NCBI GenBank assembly: GCA_963843685.1
Contig: CAWJLO010000019.1
Location: 1-64,000, forward strand
DNA: 64,000 bases
DNA from: DASQHL01 sp963843685
GTDB taxonomy: Bacteria; Chloroflexota; Dehalococcoidia; DSTF01; JACRBR01
Reading direction: 5' to 3'
Under the pieces are notes generated by a model. That model saw only the letters and a program-made list of their open reading frames with translations, was not told the DNA's origin and made no database searches. Position numbers and translations under genes: made by a program. Below, in pieces: positions 55,085 to 63,576 of the stretch (its first letter is position 1; every line of letters starts with the position of its first letter).

Positions 55085-55648
55085 CGACCAGAAGCTTCAA
55101 CACCCGCATCACGCATGCACCTGCACCTTCACCTAGACACACTGACACCGGCGAGAATCTGACTGCGACCCGCGCCCGCGCATGAACCCACGCCGAATTG
55201 CGCTTTCCGCAGCGCATCTGCGTCTGTGCATCACGCAGGCGCGGCTGCCACGAACGTCACTCTGAGCGGAGCGACGAATCTCCCGCGGCTACGACCATCG
55301 TGTCGATTTCAACACGTCGTCGGCCGCGACCGCAACGCTTGCGTTCCGCAGGACGACAACTCCGCGAGACGCCGTCCCTCCGGCCGCCACCTCACGTCAT
55401 GCCTGAGCGCAGCGAAGCATCTCGGCCGTCACGGAGCGCCCGCATGTCATTTCCTAAGCGCAGCGAGGAATCTTCCTCGGACAGCACGACCGCATGGCAC
55501 GCCGGCAACGGTCGCCGTCACGCACCATCACATCGGCGCCCATCGGCGTCATCGGCGGATAACCCGGAGCCATCTGTGGAAATCCGCTAAATCTGCGGTT
55601 CCTACGCTGATTGCCAACGGCTGACCGCTGAGTGCTCACAGCTACCAG
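55085..55648. other. Intergenic region with repeats upstream of hemB
   Basis: These 564 bases hold no believable gene. The two overlapping plus-strand open frames here translate repeat sequence (HSERSDES, PERSEAS, PKRSEES) and have no other conservation. Three copies of a palindromic intergenic repeat fill the centre. Confidence 0.7.
55256..55474 (+). repeat. Three copies of a GTCATTCTGAGCGAAGCGA-type intergenic repeat
   Basis: Copies at 55256-55282, 55396-55423 and 55446-55474 share the frame GTCA-N(2-5)-CTRAGCG-NAGCGA-NGNATCT. The core GAGCG(C/G)AGCGA repeats the hexamer AGCG(N)AGCG. Sequences of this form are widespread intergenic repeats in many environmental bacteria and are known for giving spurious HSERSEESR-like translations. 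Each copy here differs slightly, so they are old copies or drifted. The pairing within a copy is modest, so the function is unknown. Confidence 0.7.
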
Positions 55649-56641
55649 CTACCTCGCCGCCAGCAGCCGCGCCGCTTCCTTCGCGTGGTACGTGATGATG
55701 ATGTCCGCCCCCGCCCGCTTGATCGACGTCAGCACTTCCATCATGATCCGCTGCCCGTCGACCCACCCCAGCTGGTCCGCCGCCTTCACCATCGCGTACT
55801 CGCCGCTCACGTTGTACGCCGCGATCGGCACGTCGAACTCCTGCCGCGCCTTCGCCAGCACGTCCAGGTACGCCAGCGCCGGCTTCACCATCACGATGTC
55901 CGCGCCCTCGTCGATGTCGTCGCCGATCTCCGCCAGCGCCTCGCGCGCGTTCGGCGGGTCCATCTGGTACCCGCGCCGATCGCCGAACTGCGGCGCGCTG
56001 TCCGCCGCCACCCGGAACGGCCCGTAGAACGCCGACGCGTACTTCGCGCTGTACGCCATGATCGGCGTCTGCGTGTAGCCCGAATCGTCCAGCTCGTCTC
56101 GGATCGCCGCCACCCGTCCGTCCATCATGTCCGACGGCGCCACCACGTCCGCCCCCGCCCGCGCGTGCGACAGCGCCGTCCGAGCCAGCAGCTCCAGCGA
56201 CCGGTCGTTGTCCACGTCCCCGTCGACGATCACCCCGCAGTGCCCGTGGCTCGTGTACTCGCACAAACACACGTCCGTGATCACCACCAGCTCCGGCGCC
56301 GCCTCCTTGAACGTCCGCACCGCGTCCTGCACGATGCCGCCATCCGCGTACGCCTCCGACCCCTGCTCGTCCTTCATCGCCGGCAGCCCGAACAGCAGCA
56401 CCGCCGGGATCCCCAGCGCGCGCAGGTCGTCCGCCTCCCGCCCGATCTGGTCCAGCGAGATCTGGAACTGCCCCGGCATCGACGCGATCTCCTCCCGCAC
56501 CCCCTGCCCGTGCGTCACGAACAGCGGGTACACGAAGTCCGACGGCGACAGCCGCGTCTCCGCCACCAGCTTCCGCAGCCCCGCCGACGACCGCAGCCGC
56601 CGGTGCCGCGCAAACTCCCCCCGCGTATCAAGATCCAGCAT
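55649..56641 (-). CDS. hemB: Delta-aminolevulinic acid dehydratase (porphobilinogen synthase)
   Basis: HemB condenses two 5-aminolevulinates to porphobilinogen. The 330-residue protein has the TIM-barrel family sequence. A zinc-binding cysteine cluster, Cys125, Cys127 and Cys135 in DVCLCEYTSHGHCG, marks the Zn-dependent type. The Schiff-base lysines are in MAYSAKYASAFYGPFR and VMVKPALAYLD. VAPSDMMDGRVAAIR and the allosteric Arg region are present. The ATG has no Shine-Dalgarno but a TACAAT -10 box six bases upstream. hemA and hemC lie 5-7 kb away in the same window on the other strand. Confidence 0.97.
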   Translation of the reverse strand: MLDLDTRGEFARHRRLRSSAGLRKLVAETRLSPSDFVYPLFVTHGQGVREEIASMPGQFQISLDQIGREADDLRALGIPAVLLFGLPAMKDEQGSEAYADGGIVQDAVRTFKEAAPELVVITDVCLCEYTSHGHCGVIVDGDVDNDRSLELLARTALSHARAGADVVAPSDMMDGRVAAIRDELDDSGYTQTPIMAYSAKYASAFYGPFRVAADSAPQFGDRRGYQMDPPNAREALAEIGDDIDEGADIVMVKPALAYLDVLAKARQEFDVPIAAYNVSGEYAMVKAADQLGWVDGQRIMMEVLTSIKRAGADIIITYHAKEAARLLAAR

Positions 56642-56647
56642 GCCCAC

Positions 56648-56653
56648 ATTGTA
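56648..56653 (-). promoter_or_regulatory. -10 box for leaderless hemB transcript
   Basis: On the minus strand TACAAT is followed by GTGGGC and the hemB ATG, so the message would begin at the start codon. Confidence 0.5.
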
Positions 56654-56814
56654 CTCCCGGCGCCGCGCGCCCACCGTCGTACACCGAACATTGCGCAACG
56701 CAGTTTTGGCCCCCGAAGACGAGACTTACATTCCCATCGTCTCAGCTTTGCCCTTCGCGGCATACTCGCATCACGGGATCAACCGAAGATCCGCTGCGCG
56801 AAGAGCGCCGACGG

Positions 56815-56820
56815 TAGACT
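56815..56820 (+). promoter_or_regulatory. -10 box for leaderless APH-type kinase gene
   Basis: TAGACT is followed by seven bases and then the GTG start codon; no ribosome-binding site is present. Confidence 0.4.
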
Positions 56821-56827
56821 GCGCATC

Positions 56828-57718
56828 GTGATCGATATACCAGAGCAGGTGCACAACACGGCGCTCGCCACGGGGAACAGTGCTTGGCTCAACGAGCTGC
56901 CGGCGCTGGTGACAAGCCTCGAGGCTGACTGGTCGGTCACCGTAGGCCGCACGTTGACGGGTGGCCACGAAGCGTTCGTCGCGGAGGCGACCGGCGCCGA
57001 CGGCACGCCCTCCGTGCTGAAAGTGCTCGTGCCTCGCACGGACGGAGTCGGGCAACACGAGATCACGGCCTTGCGACTGGCTAACGGCGACGGATGCGCC
57101 TTGCTTCTCCGCCATGACGCGGCGCGCGGCGCGATGCTGCTGGAGCGGCTGGGCCGCTCCCTGTTCGAGCTTCGCCTCCCACTGCCGCAGCGGCTCGAGA
57201 TCTTGTGCGTCACGGCGATGGCTGTCTGGCGTCCAGCGCGCGGCTCTGGGCTCCCGACGGGGGCAGAGAAGGGACGATGGCTCATCGATTTCATCACGTC
57301 GATGTGGGAGGAGCTGGATCGGCCCTGTTCAGAACGGGCGGTCGCTTACGCGCTGGCGTGCGCAGAACGCCGCATCGCCGCGCACGACGACGAACGCTCC
57401 GTGCTCGTACACGGCGACGTCCATCAATTGAACGCGCTCGAAGCGGGCGCCGGGTTCAAGCTCGTCGACCCGGACGGCCTGCTCGCCGAGGCCGAGTACG
57501 ACATCGGCATCCTCATGCGCGGAGACCCAGCGGAGCTAATGCATGGCGACCCGTACGATCGCGCGCGCTGGCTCGCAGCCCGCACCGGCCTCGATCCGAC
57601 GGCGATCTGGGAGTGGGGCGCCGTCGAGCGCGTATCGACGGGGCTTTGGTGCACGAAGCTCGACATGCAGTCTCTCGCACGCGAAACGCTCGCGGTCGCG
57701 GAGCGGGTCGCGGAGTAA
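56828..57718 (+). CDS. Aminoglycoside/streptomycin 6-kinase-like phosphotransferase
   Basis: The 296-residue protein belongs to the APH(6)/streptomycin-6-kinase group of protein-kinase-like enzymes. The N terminus IDIPEQVHNTALATGNSAWL matches the family's VPxxV...W-L start. The catalytic loop is VLVHGDVHQLNALEAG (HGDxHxxN) and the metal-binding Asp is in KLVDPDGLLAEAEYDIG. It phosphorylates small alcohols, in resistance cases streptomycin, but chromosomal members may have other substrates. The GTG start is preceded by a TAGACT box rather than a Shine-Dalgarno. It is a single gene divergent from hemB. Confidence 0.82.
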   Translation: MIDIPEQVHNTALATGNSAWLNELPALVTSLEADWSVTVGRTLTGGHEAFVAEATGADGTPSVLKVLVPRTDGVGQHEITALRLANGDGCALLLRHDAARGAMLLERLGRSLFELRLPLPQRLEILCVTAMAVWRPARGSGLPTGAEKGRWLIDFITSMWEELDRPCSERAVAYALACAERRIAAHDDERSVLVHGDVHQLNALEAGAGFKLVDPDGLLAEAEYDIGILMRGDPAELMHGDPYDRARWLAARTGLDPTAIWEWGAVERVSTGLWCTKLDMQSLARETLAVAERVAE

Positions 57719-57879
57719 TGGGACCGATCGACGGGTTCGTCGGACCATCTACCTTAGACGTCAGCCCCGGTGTTGCTCCTGAACGCAACTGCGCAGGCTC
57801 GATATGCTCGGGGCCGGGGTACTCCCGCCACGCGTCGCGGTCGGCGTACACTGATCCCCGAGCGAGGAGGCCGCACACC

Positions 57880-58251
57880 ATGACCGTCAGCGTCCGCTAC
57901 ATCGTCAACGACGTCGACGCCGCCATCGACTTCTACACCAACCACCTCGGCTTCACCCTCGACATGCACCCCGCCCCACCCTTCGCCATGCTCTCCCGCG
58001 ACGATCTCCGCCTCCTCCTCAGCCAGCCCGGCGCCGGCGGCGGCGGCCAGGCCGCACCCGAAGGCCAGCTCCCCAGCCCCGGCGGCTGGAACCGCTTCCA
58101 CCTTGAGGTCGCCGACCTCGACGCCACCGTCGCGAAACTCAAGGCCGCCGGCTGCACGTTCCGCGGCGACATCATCAACGGCGTCGCCGGCAAGCAGATC
58201 CTCGTCGAAGACCCCTCCGGCAACCCCGTCGAGCTCTTCCAGTCCTTCTGA
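57880..58251 (+). CDS. VOC-family protein
   Basis: The 123-residue glyoxalase-fold protein has SVRYIVNDVDAAIDFYTNHL, FAMLSRDDLRLLLSQPG, WNRFHLEVADLDATVAKLKA and the C-terminal LVEDPSGNPVELFQSF. Together these match the metal-binding two-module VOC monomer. The reaction is unknown. GAGGAGG lies nine bases before the ATG. The methyltransferase gene starts five bases after its stop, so the two are probably co-transcribed. Confidence 0.85.
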   Translation: MTVSVRYIVNDVDAAIDFYTNHLGFTLDMHPAPPFAMLSRDDLRLLLSQPGAGGGGQAAPEGQLPSPGGWNRFHLEVADLDATVAKLKAAGCTFRGDIINGVAGKQILVEDPSGNPVELFQSF

Positions 58252-58256
58252 CCGAC

Positions 58257-58908
58257 ATGCCACTCCCACCCGACGAGCCCGACTCCCCCGAAGCCGTCGC
58301 CGCATGGCTAGCCGACACAGCGCGCCAGCACGACCGCTTCGCCGACGTCTACGACGCCTCAGAGGCTCACCGCGAGCAGCACGGCCCCGACTGCGTCGTC
58401 TACCCCTCGTCCAACGGCCCCCTCCTCGCCACCCTCGCCGCCGCCACCGGCGCACGCCGCATCTTCGAGGCCGGCTGCGGTCTCGGCTACGGCGCCCTCC
58501 ATCTCGCCGACGGCTCCGCGCCCCGACGGCGTCGTCCACACCACGGAGCGCGACGGCCTCCACGCCCGCCTCGCCATGCAGCAGATCGCCGCGCACGGCT
58601 TCTCCGATCGAATCACCGTCCACCCCGGCAGCGCCGTCGACACGCTCGCGCAGATGACCGACCCGTTCGACCTGATCTTCAACGACGCCTCGCTCGACGA
58701 GTACGAGGACCTGCTCGTGCACTTCATGCGACTCCTCCGCCCCGGCGGCCTCCTCGTCAGCAGCAACCTCTTCCTCGCTCAGTACGACCCCGACATCCCC
58801 GGTCTCGACCACGCCATCGCCTACCGCCGCCGCCTCGTCGAGGATCCCGCCCTCCGCACCGCCTTCACCAGCTCCGGTCTCGCCCTCACCGTCTGGAGAC
58901 GCGACTGA
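58257..58908 (+). CDS. O-methyltransferase-like SAM enzyme, frameshifted
   Basis: A class I methyltransferase of about 216 residues is seen if one C of the CCCC at 58521-58524 is removed. The first frame has CVVYPSSNGPLLATLAAATG and motif I IFEAGCGLGYGALHLA. The second continues as PDGVVHTTERDGLHARLAMQ, FDLIFNDASLDEYEDLL, and HFMRLLRPGGLLVSSNLF. This order matches O-methyltransferases of the caffeoyl-CoA/PCMT-like family. It follows the VOC gene closely. Uncorrected, the second half would be lost. Confidence 0.78.
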
Positions 58909-59079
58909 CGTGAAGCGGCAGTGCGGCGCCTTCTAGCGTCGCCGGCATCGACCACGAGCGCGTGCCTCCGACGCCTGCAGTCGCGCGGAGTCTGCCCGAA
59001 TCGCGCCGCCGGCGGTCCGTTGAGCATCGGTCACATTCTCCCGCCCGGTTTCGTCATACGGTGAGAGAGGAGATCAAAC

Positions 59080-59475
59080 ATGAAGATCAAGCTGACCAGC
59101 ATTCACGTGGACGACCAGGAAAAGGCCCTGCGCTTCTATACCGACGTCCTCGGCTTCATCAAGAAGGCAGACTTCACCCAGGGCCCGTTCCGCTGGCTCA
59201 CCGTCGCCTCAGCCGAGGACCCTGACGGCACCGAGCTGCAACTCGCGCTGAACGACAATCCGGCCGCCAAGGCCTACCAGCAGGCGCTGTTCGAGCAGGG
59301 CCAGCCGGCCGCAATGTTCTACACGGACGACGTCCAGGCCGACTACGACCGCATCAAGCCGCGCGGAGCCGACTTTACGATGCCGCCGACAAAGGTCACC
59401 GGCTCGACGATCGCCATGCTGAACGACGGCTGCGGCAATCTCGTCCAGCTCACCCAACTGAACTGGCAGGGCTAA
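59080..59475 (+). CDS. VOC-family protein
   Basis: The 131-residue protein has KLTSIHVDDQEKALRFYTDV, a metal-type ELQLALNDNPAAKAY and MFYTDDVQADYDRIK, ending in LNDGCGNLVQLTQLNWQG. It is a single-domain glyoxalase/extradiol-dioxygenase-fold protein. GAGAGGAGATC lies before the ATG. It is the third VOC gene in the window; no shared pathway is evident. Confidence 0.87.
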   Translation: MKIKLTSIHVDDQEKALRFYTDVLGFIKKADFTQGPFRWLTVASAEDPDGTELQLALNDNPAAKAYQQALFEQGQPAAMFYTDDVQADYDRIKPRGADFTMPPTKVTGSTIAMLNDGCGNLVQLTQLNWQG

Positions 59476-59627
59476 CGCCCGCGGAATAGACCTTCGCCGC
59501 CTTGGACGTGGGCTCACGCGGAGCGCGTCCTCGCGCCTGTTTCGCGCCGTGTCCGCCGCTTCAGCAGATTTGCTCAGGATTGACCCGCGAGCTTGTCACG
59601 GATCACGTTTCCTGCAACTTGTGATGA

Positions 59628-59655
59628 TTGACACAAGCCGCGCTGGTGCTAGAAT
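59628..59655 (+). promoter_or_regulatory. Promoter of HTH regulator / heme gene cluster
   Basis: TTGACA at 59628-59633 and TAGAAT at 59650-59655 are 16 bases apart. Transcription would begin near 59662 and could run through the regulator, two small genes, the Met8-like gene and hemA to the terminator at 63006, because all follow with gaps under 20 bases or overlaps. Confidence 0.75.
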
Positions 59656-59693
59656 CTCTGCATCGGTCCGCGCACATCGAAGATTACACACCT

Positions 59694-60356
59694 TTGCCTA
59701 CATTTCAGTCCGCCAATCAACCCCTGCTCACCACCGTTCCGCCTCTCGATGGCGACCGCTGGCTCACGCTCGGCCAGGCCTGCCGCCTCCTCAACGTCGA
59801 TGAGTCCACCCTCCGCCGCTGGGCCGATGCCGGCCAGGTCCGCACCTTCCGCACGCCCGGCGGCCACCGCCGCTTCGCCGAGACCGACGTTCGCTCCATC
59901 GTCAACGGCCGCGGCCGGCAGCAGCAGGTCAGCTCCGTCGGCGACCTCGCCACGCGTCGCATCCGCCGCCAGCTCAACAGCGGACACGAGGACTGGTACG
60001 CCAGCGTCGGCGAAGCCCAGCGCGAAAAGCTGCGCCCCCTTGGCCGCCAGCTCATGGGCCTCGTCGCCGCATACGTCGCCAAGCGCGGACGCAAGTCGTC
60101 GCTCCTCCAGGAGGCGCGGGCCACTGGCGCCCAGTACGGCGCCGAGCTCGCCGGCGCCGGCATGTCGCTCTCCCAGGCGATGCACGCCTTCACGTTCTTC
60201 CGCCGCAGCCTCGACCAGTCGGCCAAGCAGGCGCTCGCCAAGACCGGCACCCCCGCTGCCGAGGCCACGGACGTGTGCGAACAGATCATGGCACTCGCGG
60301 ATGAGGTGCTGCTCGGCATCGCGGGCGCGTACGAACACGCGCCGGAAAGGGGCTGA
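59694..60356 (+). CDS. BldC/MerR-like HTH protein with RsbRD-like helical domain
   Basis: The product of about 220 residues has an excisionase/BldC-type winged HTH, WLTLGQACRLLNVDESTLRR then WADAGQVRTFRTPGGHRRFA, followed by an all-helical region (WYASVGEAQREKLRPLGRQL, ATGAQYGAELAGAGMSLSQA, MHAFTFFRRSLDQSAKQ) that resembles the RsbT co-antagonist RsbRD N-terminal domain. It is probably a DNA-binding regulator sensing a stress or ligand. The open frame extends to the TTG of the -35 box, which cannot be the start; the TTG at 59694 lies downstream of the predicted transcript start but has only a weak ribosome site. Position at the head of the heme gene string suggests control of it. Confidence 0.75.
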   Translation: MPTFQSANQPLLTTVPPLDGDRWLTLGQACRLLNVDESTLRRWADAGQVRTFRTPGGHRRFAETDVRSIVNGRGRQQQVSSVGDLATRRIRRQLNSGHEDWYASVGEAQREKLRPLGRQLMGLVAAYVAKRGRKSSLLQEARATGAQYGAELAGAGMSLSQAMHAFTFFRRSLDQSAKQALAKTGTPAAEATDVCEQIMALADEVLLGIAGAYEHAPERG

Positions 60357-60359
60357 GTC

Positions 60360-60766
60360 ATGAAGCGCAACGCGATGAAGGAATGGACCAGGGCGTGGAC
60401 CCGCGCAGCGGGTGGGCGCCGCGGCCCGCATGGTCGCAGGTCTGACGCACGCAGCTCGAAGAGACGCACGCGCAGCCAGACGGCGGCCTCGGCGGCGGCG
60501 CCCTGCGATGTCACGGCAGTCCTCCGTTCCGCGCGCCCTCTACGCGCGGGCAACAGCGGACAGCCCGCCAGGACGACCTCGGCCGCGCCATCCTCATCCT
60601 CCAGCGCAACAACAAGCTCCTCAAAGCCCGCTTCGGCCTGGAGTGGCCCGCCGCCACCAGCGTCGTCCTCGGCGAGGCGACGCGGCGCAACATGTCGGCC
60701 GCCAGCCTGGCCCGCGTCCTCACCGCTGGCCTGCGCCGCGATGCACGGAAAGGCGAACGCCTGTGA
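60360..60766 (+). CDS. Unknown small protein, apparently frameshifted twice
   Basis: No family is recognised. A well-behaved C-terminal stretch, DDLGRAILILQRNNKLLKAR, then FGLEWPAATSVVLGEATRRN, ends at a TGA that overlaps the next start. Upstream, an ATG four bases after the regulator's stop opens MKRNAMKEWTRAWTRAA. Dropping one base near 60411 and another near 60454 joins these parts into about 134 residues with no internal stop. No single frame gives a sensible protein. The reconstruction is inference from frame continuity and gene packing. Confidence 0.4.
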
Positions 60767-61035
60767 GTGAACCGCACGCGAAGCGCCGCATCGGACCCTG
60801 GCGCTTGCTCGACCTCATGTACGCCACCATGCCCTTCCGCGGCATGTTCATCGGCTCCGGCGCCGTCCTCCCCGAGCTCGGCCCGCCGGACGCCGCTGAC
60901 CGCGTCGGCGATCCCGCCGCTGAGCTGCCCGACTCCTACATCGGCGAGCACGAGCGCGGCCAGGCCGTCCAGCGAGAGCGCGCTCGCCGCTACGTGCGCG
61001 CCCCCAGGATCGCGCGCGGGGAGAGCATGGACTGA
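60763..61035 (+). CDS. Small protein of unknown function in heme cluster
   Basis: The 90-residue product (EPHAKRRIGPWRLLDLMYAT, then MPFRGMFIGSGAVLPELGPP) matches no family I know. It is moderately basic with Arg-rich ends and has no membrane helix. The GTG start overlaps the preceding stop by four bases and its stop overlaps the Met8-like ATG by one (TGATG), so it is firmly embedded in the operon. This packing is the main support for its being real. Confidence 0.6.
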   Translation: MSEPHAKRRIGPWRLLDLMYATMPFRGMFIGSGAVLPELGPPDAADRVGDPAAELPDSYIGEHERGQAVQRERARRYVRAPRIARGESMD

Positions 61036-61694
61036 TGGCGCTCTATCCCGTCTTCATCGAGGCGAAGGGCCGGCGCGTGCTCGTCATCGGCGGCGGCAAC
61101 GTCGGCGCCGAGAAGGTCCGCGGCCTCCTCAACGGCGAAGCCGACATCACCGTCGTCAGCCCCGATCTCCTCCCGGAGCTCCAGGAGTACAAGGACGCCG
61201 GCCGCATCACCCACATCGAACGCGCATATCAGGAGTCCGACCTCGACGGCGGCTGGGAGTGGGTGATGGTCGCCACCGACGACGGCGCCATCAACGCCGA
61301 GGTCGCCGCCGCCGCGAAGAAGCGCCACCTCTGGGTCAACGCCGCCGACGACCCGAAGAACTGCGACTTCATCCTCCCCGCCGTCGTGCGAAAGGGAAAG
61401 ATCACCCTCGCCGCGTCGACCTCGGGGTCCAGCCCCGCCCTCGCCCGTCGCCTGCGCGAGGAATTGGACGCCTACCTCACCGAAGACATGCCCGCCCTCG
61501 CCGACCTCCTCGCCGAAGTGCGACAGGAGGTCCGCGCACGCGGCATTAAGGTCGAAAACGACACGTGGCAGACCGCCATCGATGAGCAGCTCCGCGTCCT
61601 GCTCGCCCAGCGCAAGTACGTCCAGGCTCGCGAGCGCCTCGTGCGCGGCCTCGGCATCGAACTTGAGCTGGCCGGTGCCGCGGCGAACGACTGA
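61035..61694 (+). CDS. Met8p/CysG-N-like siroheme synthase (precorrin-2 dehydrogenase)
   Basis: The 219-residue protein has the NAD-binding YPVFIEAKGRRVLVIGGGNV, the ferrochelatase/dehydrogenase core SPDLLPELQEY, VMVATDDGAINAEVAAAAKK, WVNAADDPKNCDFILPAVV and TLAASTSGSSPALARRLREE. It oxidises precorrin-2 and inserts iron to make siroheme. Placement immediately before hemA is common in bacteria lacking the CysG fusion. It overlaps the upstream gene by one base. The C-terminal helical part is less conserved. Confidence 0.93.
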   Translation: MALYPVFIEAKGRRVLVIGGGNVGAEKVRGLLNGEADITVVSPDLLPELQEYKDAGRITHIERAYQESDLDGGWEWVMVATDDGAINAEVAAAAKKRHLWVNAADDPKNCDFILPAVVRKGKITLAASTSGSSPALARRLREELDAYLTEDMPALADLLAEVRQEVRARGIKVENDTWQTAIDEQLRVLLAQRKYVQARERLVRGLGIELELAGAAAND

Positions 61695-61711
61695 GCGAAA
61701 GAGGAGTCGCG

Positions 61712-62971
61712 GTGCACATCACGCTCGTCGGCATCTCACACAAGACGGCACCCGTGTCCGTGCGCGAGCACTTCGCCTTCGCGCCCGCCGACCTCCCCGA
61801 GCTGCTGCGCCGCTTGGGCGAGCGCTACCAGGGCGCCGCCGTCGTCTCCACCTGCAACCGCACCGAGGTCTACGTCGCCAGCGCCCGCGGTGTTGGCGAC
61901 CCGCGCCCCATCGAGGCGCTCCTCAGCGAGATCAAGGGCGAGGTCGCCATGGAGGGCGCGCCCTTCTTCACACTCTCCGGCAAGGACGCCGCCCGACACC
62001 TCTTCCGCGTCGCGGCCGGCGTCGATTCGATGGTCATCGGCGAGTCCGAGATCCTCGGCCAGGTGCGCAACGCCTTCAACGCCGCCACCGCCGCCGGCAC
62101 GCACTCGCCCGCGCTCTCGCGGCTCTTCCACAGCGCCCTCCGCGCCGGCCGCCGCGTCCGCACCCAGACAGAGATCGGCCGCCGCAGCGTCTCCGTCAGC
62201 TCGACCGCCGTCCAGCTCGCCCGTGAAATCCTCGGCGATCTCGCCGGCAAGACCGTGCTCGTCGTCAGCGCCGGTGAGGCCGGCAAGCTCACCGCCCGCT
62301 CCCTCGCCGGCAGCGGCGTCTCCCGCATGCTCGTCACCACCCGCAACGCAGATCGTGCGGCAGAGCTCGCCGCCGAGCTGCACGGCGAAGCCGTGCCGTT
62401 CGCGAAGCTTGGCGCCGCTGTCGCCCAGGCCGACATCGTGATCGCCTCGTCCGCGGCGCCCACGTTCCTCATCGAACGCCCGCTCATCGAACACGCGATG
62501 CGGAATCGCGCCGCGCGCCCGCTGCTGCTCATCGATATCGCCGTCCCTCGTGACGTCGACCCCGCCGTCCGCGACCTCCCCGGCGTCCACCTGCACGACA
62601 TCGACGACCTCCAGGCCGTCGCCTCCCACAACATGCACCTGCGCCGCGCCGAGCTCGCCCAGGCCGAGAACATCGTCGAGGACGAGGTGACGAAGTTCGG
62701 CGACTGGCTGCACTCGCTCGAAGTCGTCCCCACCGTCGCCTCGCTCCGCTCCCGCGCCGAAGCCCTCCGCGCCGCCGAGTTGGAGCGCACCTGGTCGAAG
62801 ACCAACATGAGCGCCGCCGACCGCAAGCGCGTCGAAGCCATGACCGCCGCCCTCGTCAAGAAGCTCCTGCACGACCCCATCGCCCGCCTCAAGACCCCGG
62901 GCGAAGGCGAGCGCTACGTCGAGACCGCCCGCGCCCTCTTCGCCCTCGACGACGGCGAGCCGGAGGCGTGA
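61712..62971 (+). CDS. hemA: Glutamyl-tRNA reductase
   Basis: HemA converts glutamyl-tRNA to glutamate-1-semialdehyde, the first committed step of C5-pathway tetrapyrrole synthesis. The 419-residue protein has ITLVGISHKTAPVSVRE at the start, the catalytic Cys48 in VVSTCNRTEVYV, GVDSMVIGESEILGQVR, the NADPH domain TVLVVSAGEAGKLTA and a C-terminal dimerisation helix. The GTG start follows AAAGAGGAG. It lies 17 bases after the Met8-like gene. A hairpin terminator after its stop may partly separate it from hemC. Confidence 0.97.
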   Translation: MHITLVGISHKTAPVSVREHFAFAPADLPELLRRLGERYQGAAVVSTCNRTEVYVASARGVGDPRPIEALLSEIKGEVAMEGAPFFTLSGKDAARHLFRVAAGVDSMVIGESEILGQVRNAFNAATAAGTHSPALSRLFHSALRAGRRVRTQTEIGRRSVSVSSTAVQLAREILGDLAGKTVLVVSAGEAGKLTARSLAGSGVSRMLVTTRNADRAAELAAELHGEAVPFAKLGAAVAQADIVIASSAAPTFLIERPLIEHAMRNRAARPLLLIDIAVPRDVDPAVRDLPGVHLHDIDDLQAVASHNMHLRRAELAQAENIVEDEVTKFGDWLHSLEVVPTVASLRSRAEALRAAELERTWSKTNMSAADRKRVEAMTAALVKKLLHDPIARLKTPGEGERYVETARALFALDDGEPEA

Positions 62972-63005
62972 GCGTGCGTCGAACGACGGTCGGACGCGCG
63001 CGGCG

Positions 63006-63034
63006 CCCCTTCCCCGCCTGGAAGGGGTTTCTTG
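63006..63034 (+). terminator. Hairpin with T-rich tail after hemA
   Basis: CCCCTTCC pairs with GGAAGGGG around CCGCCT, followed by TTTCTTGT. It lies 35 bases after the hemA stop, inside the short gap before the DinB-like gene, and so could attenuate read-through to hemC. Confidence 0.6.
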
Positions 63035-63072
63035 TATCGGCGCTGCCGTCCGCCGAAGAGCAGCCCGCCGCG

Positions 63073-63576
63073 ATGAACACGCCGCTCGCCCAGATGCTCC
63101 GCTACGACAAGTGGGCAACCCTCACACTGATCGACGCCTGCCGCGCCCTCGACGACGCGCAGCTCGACGCCCGCATCCCCGCCGCCTCCGGCTCCGTGCG
63201 CGAGCTGCTCGTGCACGTCGTCGGCGGCCAGCAGACGCAGGCGCTCCGCACGAAAGGCCGCCAGCACGAGGGAGAGCTGAACCGTGCGAGCGACTGGCCC
63301 GGCTTCGACACCCTCGTGGAGGTCGCGCGGCGCACCGGCGACGAACTCATCGCCATAGCGGAAGCGCTGGACACCGACCGCGACGTCGACCTCCCGTTCC
63401 AGGGCAAGACCTACCGCTTCCCCGCCAGCTTCTTCCTCGCCCACGCCGTCGAGCACGGCGTCGAGCACCGCACCGAGATCAAGCTCATCCTCGGCACCAT
63501 CGGCGTCGAAACGCCCGACCTCGACGGCTGGTCGTACAGCGCCGCCGCCGGCTACGGAACGGAAGTGTCGCCATGA
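63073..63576 (+). CDS. DinB-family protein
   Basis: The 167-residue four-helix protein has the DinB/YfiT pattern: MLRYDKWATLTLIDACRALD, VRELLVHVVGGQQTQALR and the metal ligands in FLAHAVEHGVEHRTEIKLIL. Such proteins bind a metal with three histidines; many are thiol-dependent S-transferases, some of unknown function. I chose the ATG at the conserved N terminus; a GTG overlapping the hemA stop would add 35 unconserved residues and cross the hairpin. Its stop overlaps the start of hemC (ATGA). Confidence 0.82.
   Translation: MNTPLAQMLRYDKWATLTLIDACRALDDAQLDARIPAASGSVRELLVHVVGGQQTQALRTKGRQHEGELNRASDWPGFDTLVEVARRTGDELIAIAEALDTDRDVDLPFQGKTYRFPASFFLAHAVEHGVEHRTEIKLILGTIGVETPDLDGWSYSAAAGYGTEVSP

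Noticed and set aside
55198..55624. Two overlapping small open frames before hemB
   Set aside because: They translate intergenic repeats (HSERSDES-like) and have no independent support.
59628..59693. TTG at 59628 as start of the HTH regulator
   Set aside because: That TTG is part of the -35 hexamer of a good promoter and would be upstream of the transcript.
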